DNA of 64,000 nt from Maridesulfovibrio bastinii DSM 16055. GTDB taxonomy: Bacteria; Desulfobacterota; Desulfovibrionia; Desulfovibrionales; Desulfovibrionaceae. Position numbers and translations under genes: made by a program. The notes beneath the pieces are model-generated. The model made no database searches and was not told where the DNA came from. It was given only the letters and a program-made list of their open reading frames with translations. The stretch is from assembly GCF_000429985.1 (NCBI RefSeq), contig NZ_AUCX01000008.1, forward strand, positions 124,001-188,000, read 5' to 3'. Of this stretch, positions 1 through 8,831 are shown one piece after another (within the stretch, counting starts at the first letter, position 1; each line of letters starts with the position of its first letter).

Positions 1-57
1 CTTTTTCCGTAATAAATGGTGCTTAAAAATTTTTATAACCATCTACACATATTAACT

Positions 58-86
58 TTGACAGCAAGATTAGGCATGGTTAAAAA
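58..86 (+). promoter_or_regulatory. candidate sigma70-type promoter before the aminotransferase
   Basis: TTGACA at 58-63, a 17-base spacer and TAAAAA at 81-86 lie about 37 bases before the ATG at 123. The -35 box is perfect and the -10 box is weak, so this is only a candidate. Confidence 0.4.
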
Positions 87-122
87 GACGATTCAACAAT
101 CTAATTGTCAGGAGACATAACC

Positions 123-1292
123 ATGGACAACTTCCCGAGAGTTCACCGGCTGCCCCCCTATGTATTTGCCACGGTGAACGAACTGAAGATGCAGATGCGC
201 CACCAGGGCGAAGACATCATTGATCTGGGTATGGGCAACCCGGATATTCCCACACCTAAACACATTGTAGATAAACTGGTTGAGGCGGCGCAAAAGCCCG
301 TAAACCACCGTTACAGCGCGTCCAAAGGTATTAAGGGACTGCGCAGGGAAATGGCCAAGTGGTATCGCAACAGATACGGCGTCGAACTTGATTATGACCA
401 GGAAGTGGTTGTTACCATGGGCGCCAAAGAGGGGCTGGCGCACCTTGCACTTGTTATGCTTTCTCCGGGTGACGTTGTTTTCGCCCCGGATCCGTCATAC
501 CCCATCCACCCATACGCGTGTATTATCGCGGGTGCGGATGTAAGACGTATTCCGATGGCACATGACCGTGATTTTATTGAAGACCTCGAGCTTGCTATGC
601 GCCAGACATGGCCCAAACCAAAGCTTTTAATAATAAACTTTCCGCATAACCCGACCGGCATAACCACCGATCTGGCCTTTTTCCAGCGGATTGTTGATTT
701 TGCTAAAGAAAATGACCTGAAAGTAATTCATGATCTGGCTTACGCCGATTTTACCTTTGACGGATATGAAGCTCCAAGCTTCCTTCAGGCCAAAGGCGCA
801 AAGGACGTAGGTGTTGAATTTTTCTCACTTTCCAAAAGCTACTCCATGCCCGGATGGCGCGTAGGGTTCTGCTGCGGTAATGTTGAGATGGTTCAGGCGT
901 TGACAAGAATCAAGAGTTATCTTGACTATGGACTCTTCCAGCCTATTCAGATAGCCGCCAGCGTTGCTTTAAGCGGCCCTCAGGAATGCGTGAGAGAAAT
1001 CATGGACGTCTATGAGGATCGCCGTGACGCCCTGTGCGAAGGACTGAACCGCATAGGATGGCCCGTAACACCACCGAAAGCCACACAATTTGTCTGGGCT
1101 GAAATTCCTGATGAATTTAAAAAACTCGGTTCGGTGGAATTCTCAAAGCTTATGCTCAGAGAATGCAAAGTCGCCGTTGCTCCGGGACTTGGTTTCGGAC
1201 ATTATGGAGACCACCATGTCCGTTTTGCTCTGGTTGAAAACCGCCAGCGCATCAATCAGGCGATAAGAGGAATGAAAAACCTGTTCGGTTAA
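123..1292 (+). CDS. alaC: AlaC-type class I/II aminotransferase (PLP)
   Basis: A fold-type I PLP aminotransferase of 389 aa, close to the usual length of the AlaC/YfdZ branch, which transfers amino groups between glutamate or alanine and 2-oxo acids in the cytoplasm. Visible motifs are NPDIPTP near the N terminus, the cofactor-binding NFPHNPTG near 173, the Tyr/Asp stretch HDLAYADF near 203, and the Schiff-base lysine in [12 protein letters not shown] near 238. I chose ATG 123 because AGGAG at 110-114 sits 8 bases upstream; a TTG 18 bases earlier is in frame but lacks a ribosome site. The next gene is homoserine dehydrogenase, so a role in aspartate/alanine-family amino acids is plausible. 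The exact substrate cannot be read from sequence. Confidence 0.85.
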   Translation: MDNFPRVHRLPPYVFATVNELKMQMRHQGEDIIDLGMGNPDIPTPKHIVDKLVEAAQKPVNHRYSASKGIKGLRREMAKWYRNRYGVELDYDQEVVVTMGAKEGLAHLALVMLSPGDVVFAPDPSYPIHPYACIIAGADVRRIPMAHDRDFIEDLELAMRQTWPKPKLLIINFPHNPTGITTDLAFFQRIVDFAKENDLKVIHDLAYADFTFDGYEAPSFLQAKGAKDVGVEFFSLSKSYSMPGWRVGFCCGNVEMVQALTRIKSYLDYGLFQPIQIAASVALSGPQECVREIMDVYEDRRDALCEGLNRIGWPVTPPKATQFVWAEIPDEFKKLGSVEFSKLMLRECKVAVAPGLGFGHYGDHHVRFALVENRQRINQAIRGMKNLFG

Positions 1293-1304
1293 ACACAAAT
1301 TAAA

Positions 1305-1340
1305 CAAGGCGAAGTCCGGACCACGGGCTTCGCCTTTTCT
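1305..1340 (+). terminator. intrinsic terminator between aminotransferase and hom
   Basis: An AAGGCGAAG arm pairs with CTTCGCCTT around a short loop and is followed by TTTCT. It lies 14 bases after the aminotransferase stop, so hom may have its own promoter or be reached by readthrough. Confidence 0.75.
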
Positions 1341-1367
1341 CACTTAAAACCGCCATTTGAGGTGTAA

Positions 1368-2651
1368 ATGCAGACCGTAAAGTTAGCCCTGGCAGGCTTC
1401 GGAACCGTAGGAACCGGAGTAGCCAGAATTCTTGAAGAGAACGAGGAACTTCTTTTAAAACGCAGTGGAATAAAATACGTCATCACATCCGTACTGGTGC
1501 GTGATACAGAAAAACAAAGAGATTATATTCCCGGACCGGAAACAAAATTCACCACAAATCCAGAAGACCTCACGGCTGACCCGGAAGTTGATGTTGTTGT
1601 AGAACTCATGGGCGGAATAACTTTAGCTAAAGAGATTGTTGTAAAAGCTATAAAATCCGGAAAACATGTAGTCACTGCGAATAAACATCTTCTTGCTGTA
1701 CACGGCATAGAACTGTTCAAACTGGCAGAAGAATACGGCGTGGGGCTCTATTATGAAGCCAGTGTTGCCGGCGGTATTCCTATTGTTGAATCAATCAAAG
1801 AAAGTCTGTGCGTTAATAAAATCAAAAATATAGTCGGAATCCTTAACGGAACTGCAAACTATATTCTCTCCGAAATGACGACCAATGGTCTGGAATTTGA
1901 TACAGCTCTTTCTCAGGCTCAGGAACTGGGCTATGCAGAAGCCGATCCTACTTTTGATATTGAAGGCATAGATGCAGCACACAAACTTGTAGTGCTTATA
2001 AGACTCGCTTACGGTGAAGACTACCCACTTGAGGAACTGCCAGTAGAAGGGATCAGCAAAATCACCGGGCTGGATATTAAACTTGCCCGTGAATTCGGTT
2101 ACAGAATTAAATTAATCGGTCAGGTTCGTGATGTCTGCGGAAAACTGGAAGCCGGAATTTTCCCGGCACTTGTAAAATATACACTTCTTCTCGCCAGAGT
2201 CGGTGGAAATTACAACGCAATCAGGGTGGAAGGAAACGCAGTCGGTCCAGCTTTCTTTCATGGACAGGGAGCAGGAGCTCTGCCTACCGGAAGTGCTGTA
2301 GTCGCGGATATAATGACTCTCACTAAAATGGATAAGCCCAATAACACCGGATTCTACAGCTCCGATCTCAAAAAAGCAGATATACTCCCACCGGAGCACG
2401 CAACTTCCGAATATTATTTCAGATTCACTGTTGCAGATAAGGCCGGAGTCATGGCCGCAATTTCAAAAATACTGTCTGAGCACAATATTTCCATAGCTCA
2501 GGCTGTTCAGAAAGGTGATGCTTCAGGTGTTAACGTTCCTATAGTTTTTCTGACTCACAAGGCCAGAGCTAAAGACGTAAATGACGCCTTAAAGATAATA
2601 GATGATATGCCGTTCATAGCTCAAAGCACTATAAGTCTCAGAATTTTATAA
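1368..2651 (+). CDS. hom: homoserine dehydrogenase with C-terminal ACT domain
   Basis: Reduces aspartate 4-semialdehyde to homoserine with NAD(P)H, the branch point to threonine and methionine. The 427 aa carry the Rossmann loop GFGTVGTGVA near residue 10, the ANKHLLA motif near 104, the catalytic region with GILNGTANYILSEM near 157 and YAEADPTFDIEG near 189, and an ACT domain from about 348 to the end (DKAGVMAAISKIL). The ACT domain suggests feedback control, most often by threonine. GAGGTG precedes the ATG. An apgM-family gene follows 50 bases later and probably supplies the next pathway step. Confidence 0.95.
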   Translation: MQTVKLALAGFGTVGTGVARILEENEELLLKRSGIKYVITSVLVRDTEKQRDYIPGPETKFTTNPEDLTADPEVDVVVELMGGITLAKEIVVKAIKSGKHVVTANKHLLAVHGIELFKLAEEYGVGLYYEASVAGGIPIVESIKESLCVNKIKNIVGILNGTANYILSEMTTNGLEFDTALSQAQELGYAEADPTFDIEGIDAAHKLVVLIRLAYGEDYPLEELPVEGISKITGLDIKLAREFGYRIKLIGQVRDVCGKLEAGIFPALVKYTLLLARVGGNYNAIRVEGNAVGPAFFHGQGAGALPTGSAVVADIMTLTKMDKPNNTGFYSSDLKKADILPPEHATSEYYFRFTVADKAGVMAAISKILSEHNISIAQAVQKGDASGVNVPIVFLTHKARAKDVNDALKIIDDMPFIAQSTISLRIL

Positions 2652-2701
2652 TTAATTTATTAAAAATATCAATCGAACAAAGAATAAATCGGAAGTTTAA
2701 A

Positions 2702-3880
2702 ATGAAACTGCTTTTCCTTATTGAAGACGGAATGGGCGGATGGCCCCTTGATGAGCTGAATAACAAAACAACTCTCGAAGCCGCAAGAACTCCAAACATG
2801 GACAAGCTTGCCCGTAAATCCATCATGGGCAGATGTAAAACTGTTCCTGACGGAATGGCTCCGGGATCTGACATTGCCAATATGTCCCTGCTTGGTTTTG
2901 ACCCGCTCAAATATCACACCGGACGTGGCCCCATTGAGGCTGCAGCTCAAGGTCTTGATCTGGATAAAGATGATCTCGTTTTCCGAATGAATCTGGTTAA
3001 TCTTACATCACTGGATGAAAATGGGACAATGCTTGATTACTCTTCCGGGCACATCTCTTCTGAGGTCTCAATCCCGATTGTGGAGAAGCTTCAAAGAGAG
3101 CTTGGTTCAGAGCTTGTCAGATTCTATCCCGGCATCCAATACCGCCACCTTCTGGTTATAAAAGGCGGAGCTAAACTTGCTGAAAATGATATTGAAATAA
3201 GACCTCCTCATGATCTGACCAACAAATCGATCGCTGAAGATGTTGCGGCCTTCAAGGCCAGCAAAATTCTTGAGCCTATTATTTTTAAAGCACACGAAAT
3301 TTTAAAAAACTCCGGCACAAAGGCAGTTTCAATCTGGCCATGGGGTCAGGGCAAGCCCTTGAACCTTCCTAATTTCAAAGACAAATTCAAAAGAACAGGG
3401 GCAGTAATATCTGCCGTAGACCTTGTAAAAGGTCTAGGACGTGCTTCCGGGCTTGAAGTAATTGAGATCGAAGGAGCCACCGGACTCGTAGACACTAACT
3501 ATGAGGGAAAAATGAAAGCTGCTGTAGACTTTTTAAGTCGTGGAGATTTTGTTTTTCTTCATCTTGAAGGCCCTGATGAATCTGGTCACATGGGAAGTGT
3601 TAAAGATAAAATTGCTTCAATTGAAAGGTTTGATTCTCTGGTGTTGGGACCGCTATATGAAAAATTTGGTTCAGACTGTGCCTTTCTTATCGCCTGCGAT
3701 CACTTTACTCCCATAAAAATTAGAACTCACGATGCTGAGCCTGTTCCTTTCATGCTTAATTACCCCGGAAGTGAGGACTCAGGTCTTGACAGCTTCAGTG
3801 AAAAGAACTCTGCTTCAACAGGGTTAAACATAAATAAAGGTGACGAACTCATGGAATGGGTTCTCAAAAGAATATCGTAA
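2702..3880 (+). CDS. apgM: cofactor-independent phosphoglycerate mutase family enzyme, probable homoserine kinase
   Basis: Member of the alkaline-phosphatase-superfamily apgM group, 392 aa. Metal and active-site landmarks are visible: EDGMGGW at residue 8, MAPGSDIANMSLLG near 57 with the nucleophile serine, HLEGPDESGHMG near 288, and DHFTPIKIRTHDAEP near 331. Databases usually label such proteins cofactor-independent phosphoglycerate mutase. However, a bacterial subfamily (TIGRFAM proposed homoserine kinase) sits beside hom in genomes that lack thrB, exactly as here. I infer homoserine phosphorylation from context; the family assignment itself is firm. A thioesterase gene starts 7 bases after its stop. 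Confidence 0.85.
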   Translation: MKLLFLIEDGMGGWPLDELNNKTTLEAARTPNMDKLARKSIMGRCKTVPDGMAPGSDIANMSLLGFDPLKYHTGRGPIEAAAQGLDLDKDDLVFRMNLVNLTSLDENGTMLDYSSGHISSEVSIPIVEKLQRELGSELVRFYPGIQYRHLLVIKGGAKLAENDIEIRPPHDLTNKSIAEDVAAFKASKILEPIIFKAHEILKNSGTKAVSIWPWGQGKPLNLPNFKDKFKRTGAVISAVDLVKGLGRASGLEVIEIEGATGLVDTNYEGKMKAAVDFLSRGDFVFLHLEGPDESGHMGSVKDKIASIERFDSLVLGPLYEKFGSDCAFLIACDHFTPIKIRTHDAEPVPFMLNYPGSEDSGLDSFSEKNSASTGLNINKGDELMEWVLKRIS

Positions 3881-3887
3881 TAATAAG

Positions 3888-4328
3888 ATGAATAAAAAAA
3901 ATGATTTTCCAACACCTGAGTCATGGTTGAACCATAGTGTATCCTATGGGGAAACAGATGCAATGGGTGTCGTGTATTATGCTGAATATCTGCATTTTTT
4001 TGAAAGGGCCAGAAGCCTTTTCATACGTGAAAGAGGTATGAGTTATTCCGATGTTGAAAAAAGGGGAATTTTTCTCCCTGTACGCGAAGCCAACTGCCGT
4101 TACCGGTTGCCGGCTCACTATGATGATCAGCTTCAGATTCGAGTTGGAATAAGTGAATGGAGAAGAGCCTCAGTACTTTTTGTCTACGAAATTTATAATT
4201 CAGATAGAACTAAAATCATCGCTACCGGAAGCACGGAGCATGCTTGTGTCGACCCTGAAAGCCGCCGACCGGTGAGAGTCCCTGACTGGCTTAAAGAAAT
4301 ATTCACAATACCTTCTCCGAGCAGTTAA
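3888..4328 (+). CDS. ybgC: YbgC/4-hydroxybenzoyl-CoA-type acyl-CoA thioesterase
   Basis: A 146-aa single hotdog-domain thioesterase that hydrolyses acyl-CoA. The YbgC signature is clear: YGETDAMGVVYYAEYLHFFERAR, which contains the catalytic aspartate, followed by FLPVREANCRYRLPAHYDD. ATG 3888 gives the expected N terminus; an upstream GTG would add 16 unrelated residues overlapping the previous gene. YbgC is normally encoded with Tol-Pal, but here the Tol-Pal genes are nearly 50 kb away and this gene follows the hom/apgM pair. No strong Shine-Dalgarno is seen, which suggests translational coupling. Confidence 0.85.
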   Translation: MNKKNDFPTPESWLNHSVSYGETDAMGVVYYAEYLHFFERARSLFIRERGMSYSDVEKRGIFLPVREANCRYRLPAHYDDQLQIRVGISEWRRASVLFVYEIYNSDRTKIIATGSTEHACVDPESRRPVRVPDWLKEIFTIPSPSS

Positions 4329-4351
4329 TTTAATTTAACATAATTTTTATA

Positions 4352-4381
4352 CAGCCCTGAACAGGTTTGTTCAGGGCTGTA
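4352..4381. terminator. bidirectional-looking intrinsic terminator
   Basis: Perfect 11-base arms ACAGCCCTGAA and TTCAGGGCTGT around an 8-base loop, 24 bases after the thioesterase stop. The flanks are AT-rich on both sides, with the better T-run on the minus strand. Confidence 0.75.
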
Positions 4382-4422
4382 ATTCGTTTTGCAATATAAT
4401 TTATAAAATACGGAGGACTGCT

Positions 4423-5208
4423 ATGCGTATTGATGTCCACACTCACGCTATGCACCCCAAAATATCGGCCAAAGTAGTTAACAAACTGGATGATTACTAT
4501 CATATTCACCCAGTAGGAAACGGTCGTGTTGATGATCTTCTTAAAAGAGCTGAGAATGCAGGGCTGGACAAAGTTGTAATCCATACCGCGGCGACAGAAC
4601 CAGCTCAGGTTATCCCGGCAAACAACTGGTCCATACAGATGATGGAATCTGATCCGCATATAATTTCATTTGGGACCATGCATCCTGATTATCAGGAACC
4701 GGAAAAAGAGTTCGCCAGACTTGAACGCCATGGCATTAAGGGATTAAAATTCCACCCTGATTTTCAAGGTTTCTGGATGAATGATCCTAAATTCTATGAA
4801 ATTTTAGAGATGATTCAGGGAAGATTTATAGCAATGTTCCATGTTGGAGATAGAAAACCTCCTGAAAAAAATCCCTCATGCCCGATCAAGCTTGCAGAAA
4901 TTCATCGTAACTTCCCGGACCTTACTATAATCGCGGCCCACATGGGTGGAATATTTCACTGGAAATGGTCAGCTGAATATCTGGCCGGTTCAAATGTTTA
5001 CATGGATACATCAAGTGCAATGCCGTACATTGATGACGACTCTTTACAAACAATTCTAAAAAAACATCCGCATGAGAAGCTCCTATTCGGAAGCGACTAC
5101 CCTCTTTTTGATCCGGGCGAATCAATGCGATTTTTACAACAGAAACTCCACCTGACTGACAGCCAGCTTGAAAGGCATCTCTGCTCTGCTGAAAAACTGT
5201 TCCAATAA
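4423..5208 (+). CDS. amidohydrolase family protein (amidohydrolase 2 / TIM-barrel metal hydrolase)
   Basis: A 261-aa predicted metal-dependent hydrolase. Metal ligands are visible in order: IDVHTHAMH at residue 3, KGLKFHPDFQGF near 107, MFHVGDR near 141, IIAAHMGG near 168, and the final aspartate in LLFGSDYPLFDP near 225. This pattern fits the Amidohydro_2 group (decarboxylases, lactonases and uncharacterised hydrolases). The substrate is unknown. GGAGG precedes the ATG by about 7 bases. The gene stands alone between two strong terminators. Confidence 0.8.
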   Translation: MRIDVHTHAMHPKISAKVVNKLDDYYHIHPVGNGRVDDLLKRAENAGLDKVVIHTAATEPAQVIPANNWSIQMMESDPHIISFGTMHPDYQEPEKEFARLERHGIKGLKFHPDFQGFWMNDPKFYEILEMIQGRFIAMFHVGDRKPPEKNPSCPIKLAEIHRNFPDLTIIAAHMGGIFHWKWSAEYLAGSNVYMDTSSAMPYIDDDSLQTILKKHPHEKLLFGSDYPLFDPGESMRFLQQKLHLTDSQLERHLCSAEKLFQ

Positions 5209-5212
5209 TATA

Positions 5213-5246
5213 AAACTCCCGCCGGCATCAGCCGGACGGGAGTTTT
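5213..5246 (+). terminator. intrinsic terminator after the amidohydrolase gene
   Basis: The AAACTCCCG arm pairs with CGGGAGTTT around an inner GCCGGC/GCCGG stem and ends in TTTTCTC. It lies 5 bases after the stop codon. Confidence 0.85.
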
Positions 5247-5291
5247 CTCGCCCCAATGATTCCCTGAGGAATCAAAGATTTTTCTACCTGC

Positions 5292-5771
5292 TTATTTTTT
5301 TACATGACAGATATTGTTTGCACACGGGGTGATCTGAAGATCTGTCTTTCCTTCCTTATTCAGCTTTCTGTGACAGCCACGACAGCTGCGATCACTTGTA
5401 GCTGTGTGGAAAGCCTTAAAGTATGAATTATCCTCTCCCTTGTGCTTGAGCTCATCATGACAGCCGGTACTAGCACAGCTCTTGATAGCACTCTTACCAT
5501 CCCATGTATGGTGGCATTTCACACAGTTAAGACTCTGATGGTCAAAATGTGAAAAATTCACAAGAGGAAAACGTGTAACTCCAAGAGGAGCAGGACGTTT
5601 AAACTCAAGATTTACAGGAAAATTAACAACAAGCTTAGGGTTGGTGACTTCAACGCTTTCATCAGAGATGTGGGCTATTTCATCACTGATATGATTGTTG
5701 CCTGTAGCGTAAATCACAATCAAGACGGCAAAGACAACCGCCATGACCACATAAACAAAAGGCGTCTTCAT
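5292..5771 (-). CDS. class III tetraheme cytochrome c3
   Basis: A 159-aa exported or membrane-anchored multiheme electron carrier. Four covalent heme motifs occur in the order typical of cytochrome c3: CVKCH, CASTGCH, CRGCH and CANNICH, that is CXXCH, CX4CH, CXXCH, CX4CH. The extra histidines FSHFDH and KAFH can serve as distal ligands. Residues 5-25 are one hydrophobic segment, so the protein is either exported through a signal peptide or anchored by it. ATG 5771 is preceded by GAGGAGG at good spacing. In sulfate reducers such cytochromes link periplasmic hydrogenases or formate dehydrogenases to membrane redox complexes. The gene is monocistronic, with a CRP/FNR-like palindrome about 280 bases upstream. 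Confidence 0.9.
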   Translation of the reverse strand: MKTPFVYVVMAVVFAVLIVIYATGNNHISDEIAHISDESVEVTNPKLVVNFPVNLEFKRPAPLGVTRFPLVNFSHFDHQSLNCVKCHHTWDGKSAIKSCASTGCHDELKHKGEDNSYFKAFHTATSDRSCRGCHRKLNKEGKTDLQITPCANNICHVKK

Positions 5772-6052
5772 AGAAATCCTCCTCATAAAAGTGGTCAATT
5801 TGTACTCAATTTCAGCTTTTTTTTCAATAAAAATGAATAGATGATAAATATCCGCAGAATGTATAGACGGAGTGCAAAGTTTCTATTAATATAACAATGC
5901 GAAAAAATTCACACAATGTAAAATTAAAGAAATACATTAATCCAGCAATACAACAATAAGAAAAACAATTGTAATGCAGGCACTATCAAAACATAGCAAC
6001 TAAAAAATATCTTTTAAAAACAACTTTTCTAACGATGTTAAAATCCATATTT

Positions 6053-6068
6053 TGTGATTCAATTCACA
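6053..6068. promoter_or_regulatory. candidate CRP/FNR-family binding site
   Basis: TGTGA, six bases, TCACA forms a perfect dyad matching the CRP/FNR superfamily consensus. It lies between the divergently placed cytochrome c3 start (5771) and the end of the ABC operon. The regulator is not in the window. Confidence 0.5.
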
Positions 6069-6261
6069 TACAACATCAAAGATGATGCAATACGCATCCA
6101 AGAAAAAGCTTCTTTTTAGATCACTTTATCATTATTATTTATGCTCAAACGTGCATATATATTTTTAATATAACTTTATTGAAAAAAAATAAGATTTACT
6201 GGCTGAAAAAAGACAATTTTGAATCTTTCCCCAATTTTTAAAAAGAGAGATGAGCAATAGC

Positions 6262-6295
6262 AATCCTGAAACTGAAGAAATAAGTTTTCAGGATT
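6262..6295 (-). terminator. hairpin downstream of the purine ABC operon
   Basis: Perfect 10-base arms AATCCTGAAA and TTTCAGGATT lie 19 bases past the ATPase stop. The minus-strand T-run after it is poor, so this may be a weak terminator or an mRNA 3' end stabiliser. Confidence 0.5.
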
Positions 6296-6313
6296 AAGAG
6301 ATAGATTATAAAA

Positions 6314-7855
6314 TTATTCCCTGACACCGGCCATCATTAGACCGACCTTATCCACTTTTTCAGTATCGTTAACAGAGAACTGATCCATAATCTCACCGCG
6401 ATACATAACAGCTATACGGTCAGACAACTGCAAAGCTTCATTCAAATCACCGGTAACAAGCAGAACTCCAGCCATCTTGCGAGCTTCAAGAAGACGGTTC
6501 CAGACTTCTTCTGTTGCGGAAATATCCAGTCCCTGAGTTGGCTGCTCCGCAACAATCAAATGAGGCTCACGGTAAAGTTCACGCGCCAGAACAAGCTTTT
6601 GCAGATTACCGCCGGAGAGCTGCCAGGCTAAAGCCTGAATACGTCCGGGCCTTACGTCATGGTCCTCAACAAGTTTTTTAGCAACCTCTGCGGCTTTATC
6701 TCTATGCAAAACAGGACCGGAACAAAATCCCTGCCGGGTTGTAAGCAGTAAGTTATCAACAAGATCAAGCTCACGGGCGGTAGCCAGATCAAGTCTGTCT
6801 TCAGGAATATATGATAGAGAATGATTCCAGGTCATTTTAGCAAAAAATTCTCTCCACGCCTTGCCCATGATAAAGACAGAATCCTTGGGTGGCATTCTGA
6901 GTCCACAGACGCCTTCAACAAGAGCCTGCTGACCATTACCGGCAACACCGACAATACCCACTACCTCGCCACGGTGAACTTCAATATTTATATTCTTCAG
7001 TCCTAAGCCGTTTAATGATTTAACTTCTAGAACCTTATCACCGATTTCAACTTCATTTCTGTCTATTTCAAGAAGGACTTCTTTTCCCACCATTCGGCAG
7101 GCAAGATCAGCCTTTGATGTAATCTTTTCACGAGGAACTTCAGAATCCACACATCCGCGCCTCAAAATAGCTACTTCATCAGCAATGGCCATAACTTCTT
7201 CCAGCTTATGGCTGATAAAAACAATAGACTTTCCCTGCCTAGTCATAGCCCATAATGCTTCGAAGAGCCGGAATGTTTCGCGCGGAGTAAGGACAGCAGT
7301 AGGCTCGTCAAAAATAAGAACCCTGCTTTCACGATAAAGAAGTTTTAAAATTTCAACCCGCTGCTTCTCACCCATAGAAAGCTGGTTTATTCTGGCGTCA
7401 GGATCAATCTCAAGTTCGTAGTCTTCCGCTAGTTTTTTTACCCTGCGGCTCATTTCCTTAGGATTAACAAAAAAACCGCCTTCCTGCCCCAGCAAAACAT
7501 TTTCAGTGACAGTCATGGAATCAACAAGCATAAAATGCTGATAGACCATACCTATACCGGCATTAATCGCATCCTTGGACGACGAAAAATCAACACGCTT
7601 CCCGTCAACCTCAATATGCCCTTCGTCTGGCTGAAAACGACCGGCAAGCATACTCATCAAAGTACTTTTACCAGCTCCGTTTTCACCGAGAAGAGCTTTA
7701 ATACGCCCGGGATAAAGATCGAGTACGATTTTATTATTAGCAACAACTTTGCCGAACCTTTTGGTTATCCCTTTAAGCGAAACAATGGGTGAAGATGAAG
7801 CATATTCAGCAGGGGAACCGGATTCAGGACGAATAAATTTTGTGTTGTCAGTCAT
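6314..7855 (-). CDS. nucleoside/sugar-type ABC transporter, double ATPase subunit
   Basis: A 513-aa fused ATPase with two ABC modules, as in RbsA and NupO/YufO. The first module has Walker A GENGAGKST near 57, signature LSMGEKQR near 159 and Walker B LIFDEPTAVL near 180. The second has a degenerate loop GVAGNGQQ near 300, signature LSGGNLQK near 422 and VAEQPTQGLD near 442; one weakened site is normal for this family. It powers uptake by the two permeases encoded upstream and by the BMP-type binding protein. It is the last gene of a five-gene minus-strand operon that begins with gpt, so the likely cargo is purine nucleosides or bases. Confidence 0.9.
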   Translation of the reverse strand: MTDNTKFIRPESGSPAEYASSSPIVSLKGITKRFGKVVANNKIVLDLYPGRIKALLGENGAGKSTLMSMLAGRFQPDEGHIEVDGKRVDFSSSKDAINAGIGMVYQHFMLVDSMTVTENVLLGQEGGFFVNPKEMSRRVKKLAEDYELEIDPDARINQLSMGEKQRVEILKLLYRESRVLIFDEPTAVLTPRETFRLFEALWAMTRQGKSIVFISHKLEEVMAIADEVAILRRGCVDSEVPREKITSKADLACRMVGKEVLLEIDRNEVEIGDKVLEVKSLNGLGLKNINIEVHRGEVVGIVGVAGNGQQALVEGVCGLRMPPKDSVFIMGKAWREFFAKMTWNHSLSYIPEDRLDLATARELDLVDNLLLTTRQGFCSGPVLHRDKAAEVAKKLVEDHDVRPGRIQALAWQLSGGNLQKLVLARELYREPHLIVAEQPTQGLDISATEEVWNRLLEARKMAGVLLVTGDLNEALQLSDRIAVMYRGEIMDQFSVNDTEKVDKVGLMMAGVRE

Positions 7856-7863
7856 TTAAATAC

Positions 7864-8784
7864 CTAACCTTCAGGCTCTATATTGATTCCGAGATGAGCC
7901 GGGGCATCCGAACCCCTTCCACGCCATGCTGAAAAAATGAGAACAAAAACAGTCAGAGCATAAGGAAGCATCAGAAGCAGTGAAGAAGGAATATGGGTTC
8001 CTATGGCTTGAAGCCTTAATTGGAAGGCCATAACACCACCGAAAAGATATGCGCCGAAAACAGCCCTTCCCGGTCTCCAGAAAGCAAAAATAACCAAAGC
8101 AACGGCTATCCAGCCTCTTCCTCCGGAAAGATTACTGGTCCATAAATGCGTATAAGCAAGACTGAGATAAGCACCGCCGAGACCAATAAGAAAACCACCG
8201 GCCAGCAGCGCCACCCAGCGCAAGCGGACTGATTTCAGCCCTGCTGCCGAAGCCGCCGCCGGCTTTTCACCCACAGCAGTGATGGCAAGACCAAGGCTGG
8301 TGCGGTTCATAAACAGCATGAAAGCGATAGGAATGATGAAAGAAATATAAACAAGGATGTCGTGGGAAAAAAAGATTTTACCTAAAATCGGAATGGATGA
8401 AAGCAAAGGAATGCTAAGAGCAGAGAATCCCGGAGCAGGCTGGCCGATAAAAGGTGTTCCGAAAAAGTCCGAAAGTCCAAGGCCGAAAATAGTCAGAGCA
8501 AGTCCTGAAACGACCTGATTTCCAAGACATGAAATGCAGACCACTCCGTGAACAGCGGCCATCAGCAGTCCGGCCAATCCTCCGCATAAAAAGCCGATCC
8601 ATGGATTTCCAGTAGTCATACTGGCAAAAAAGGCCGCAAAAGCAGCTACACTCATCATGCCCTCAACACCTAGATTCAATATGCCGCCTTTCTCAGTCAT
8701 TATCTCGCCAAGCGTGGCATAAAGAATAGGTGTCCCAGACTGTACTGTTGCCGCCAGCAATGGAACTATAAAACTTTCAAGCAT
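7864..8784 (-). CDS. ABC transporter permease (nucleoside type, second permease)
   Basis: A 306-aa polytopic inner-membrane protein of the BPD_transp_2 family. It has about eight to ten hydrophobic segments and the loop GEIMTEKGGILNLGVEGMM near 26, which is typical of YufQ/NupQ-like permeases. It sits 8 bases before the ATPase gene and 47 bases after the other permease, in the same operon. It would form the translocation heterodimer with that partner. Confidence 0.88.
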   Translation of the reverse strand: MLESFIVPLLAATVQSGTPILYATLGEIMTEKGGILNLGVEGMMSVAAFAAFFASMTTGNPWIGFLCGGLAGLLMAAVHGVVCISCLGNQVVSGLALTIFGLGLSDFFGTPFIGQPAPGFSALSIPLLSSIPILGKIFFSHDILVYISFIIPIAFMLFMNRTSLGLAITAVGEKPAAASAAGLKSVRLRWVALLAGGFLIGLGGAYLSLAYTHLWTSNLSGGRGWIAVALVIFAFWRPGRAVFGAYLFGGVMAFQLRLQAIGTHIPSSLLLMLPYALTVFVLIFSAWRGRGSDAPAHLGINIEPEG

Positions 8785-8831
8785 GCTTATTACACCCGTA
8801 TAGACTTTTCATTCACAGGGAAATCCGACCC

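Larger units (their letters stand above)
5772..6313. other. AT-rich intergenic region upstream of cytochrome c3
   Basis: A 542-base gap with no credible reading frame. It holds a CRP/FNR-type palindrome at 6053-6068 and a hairpin at 6262-6295. Nothing else was recognised. Confidence 0.6.
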
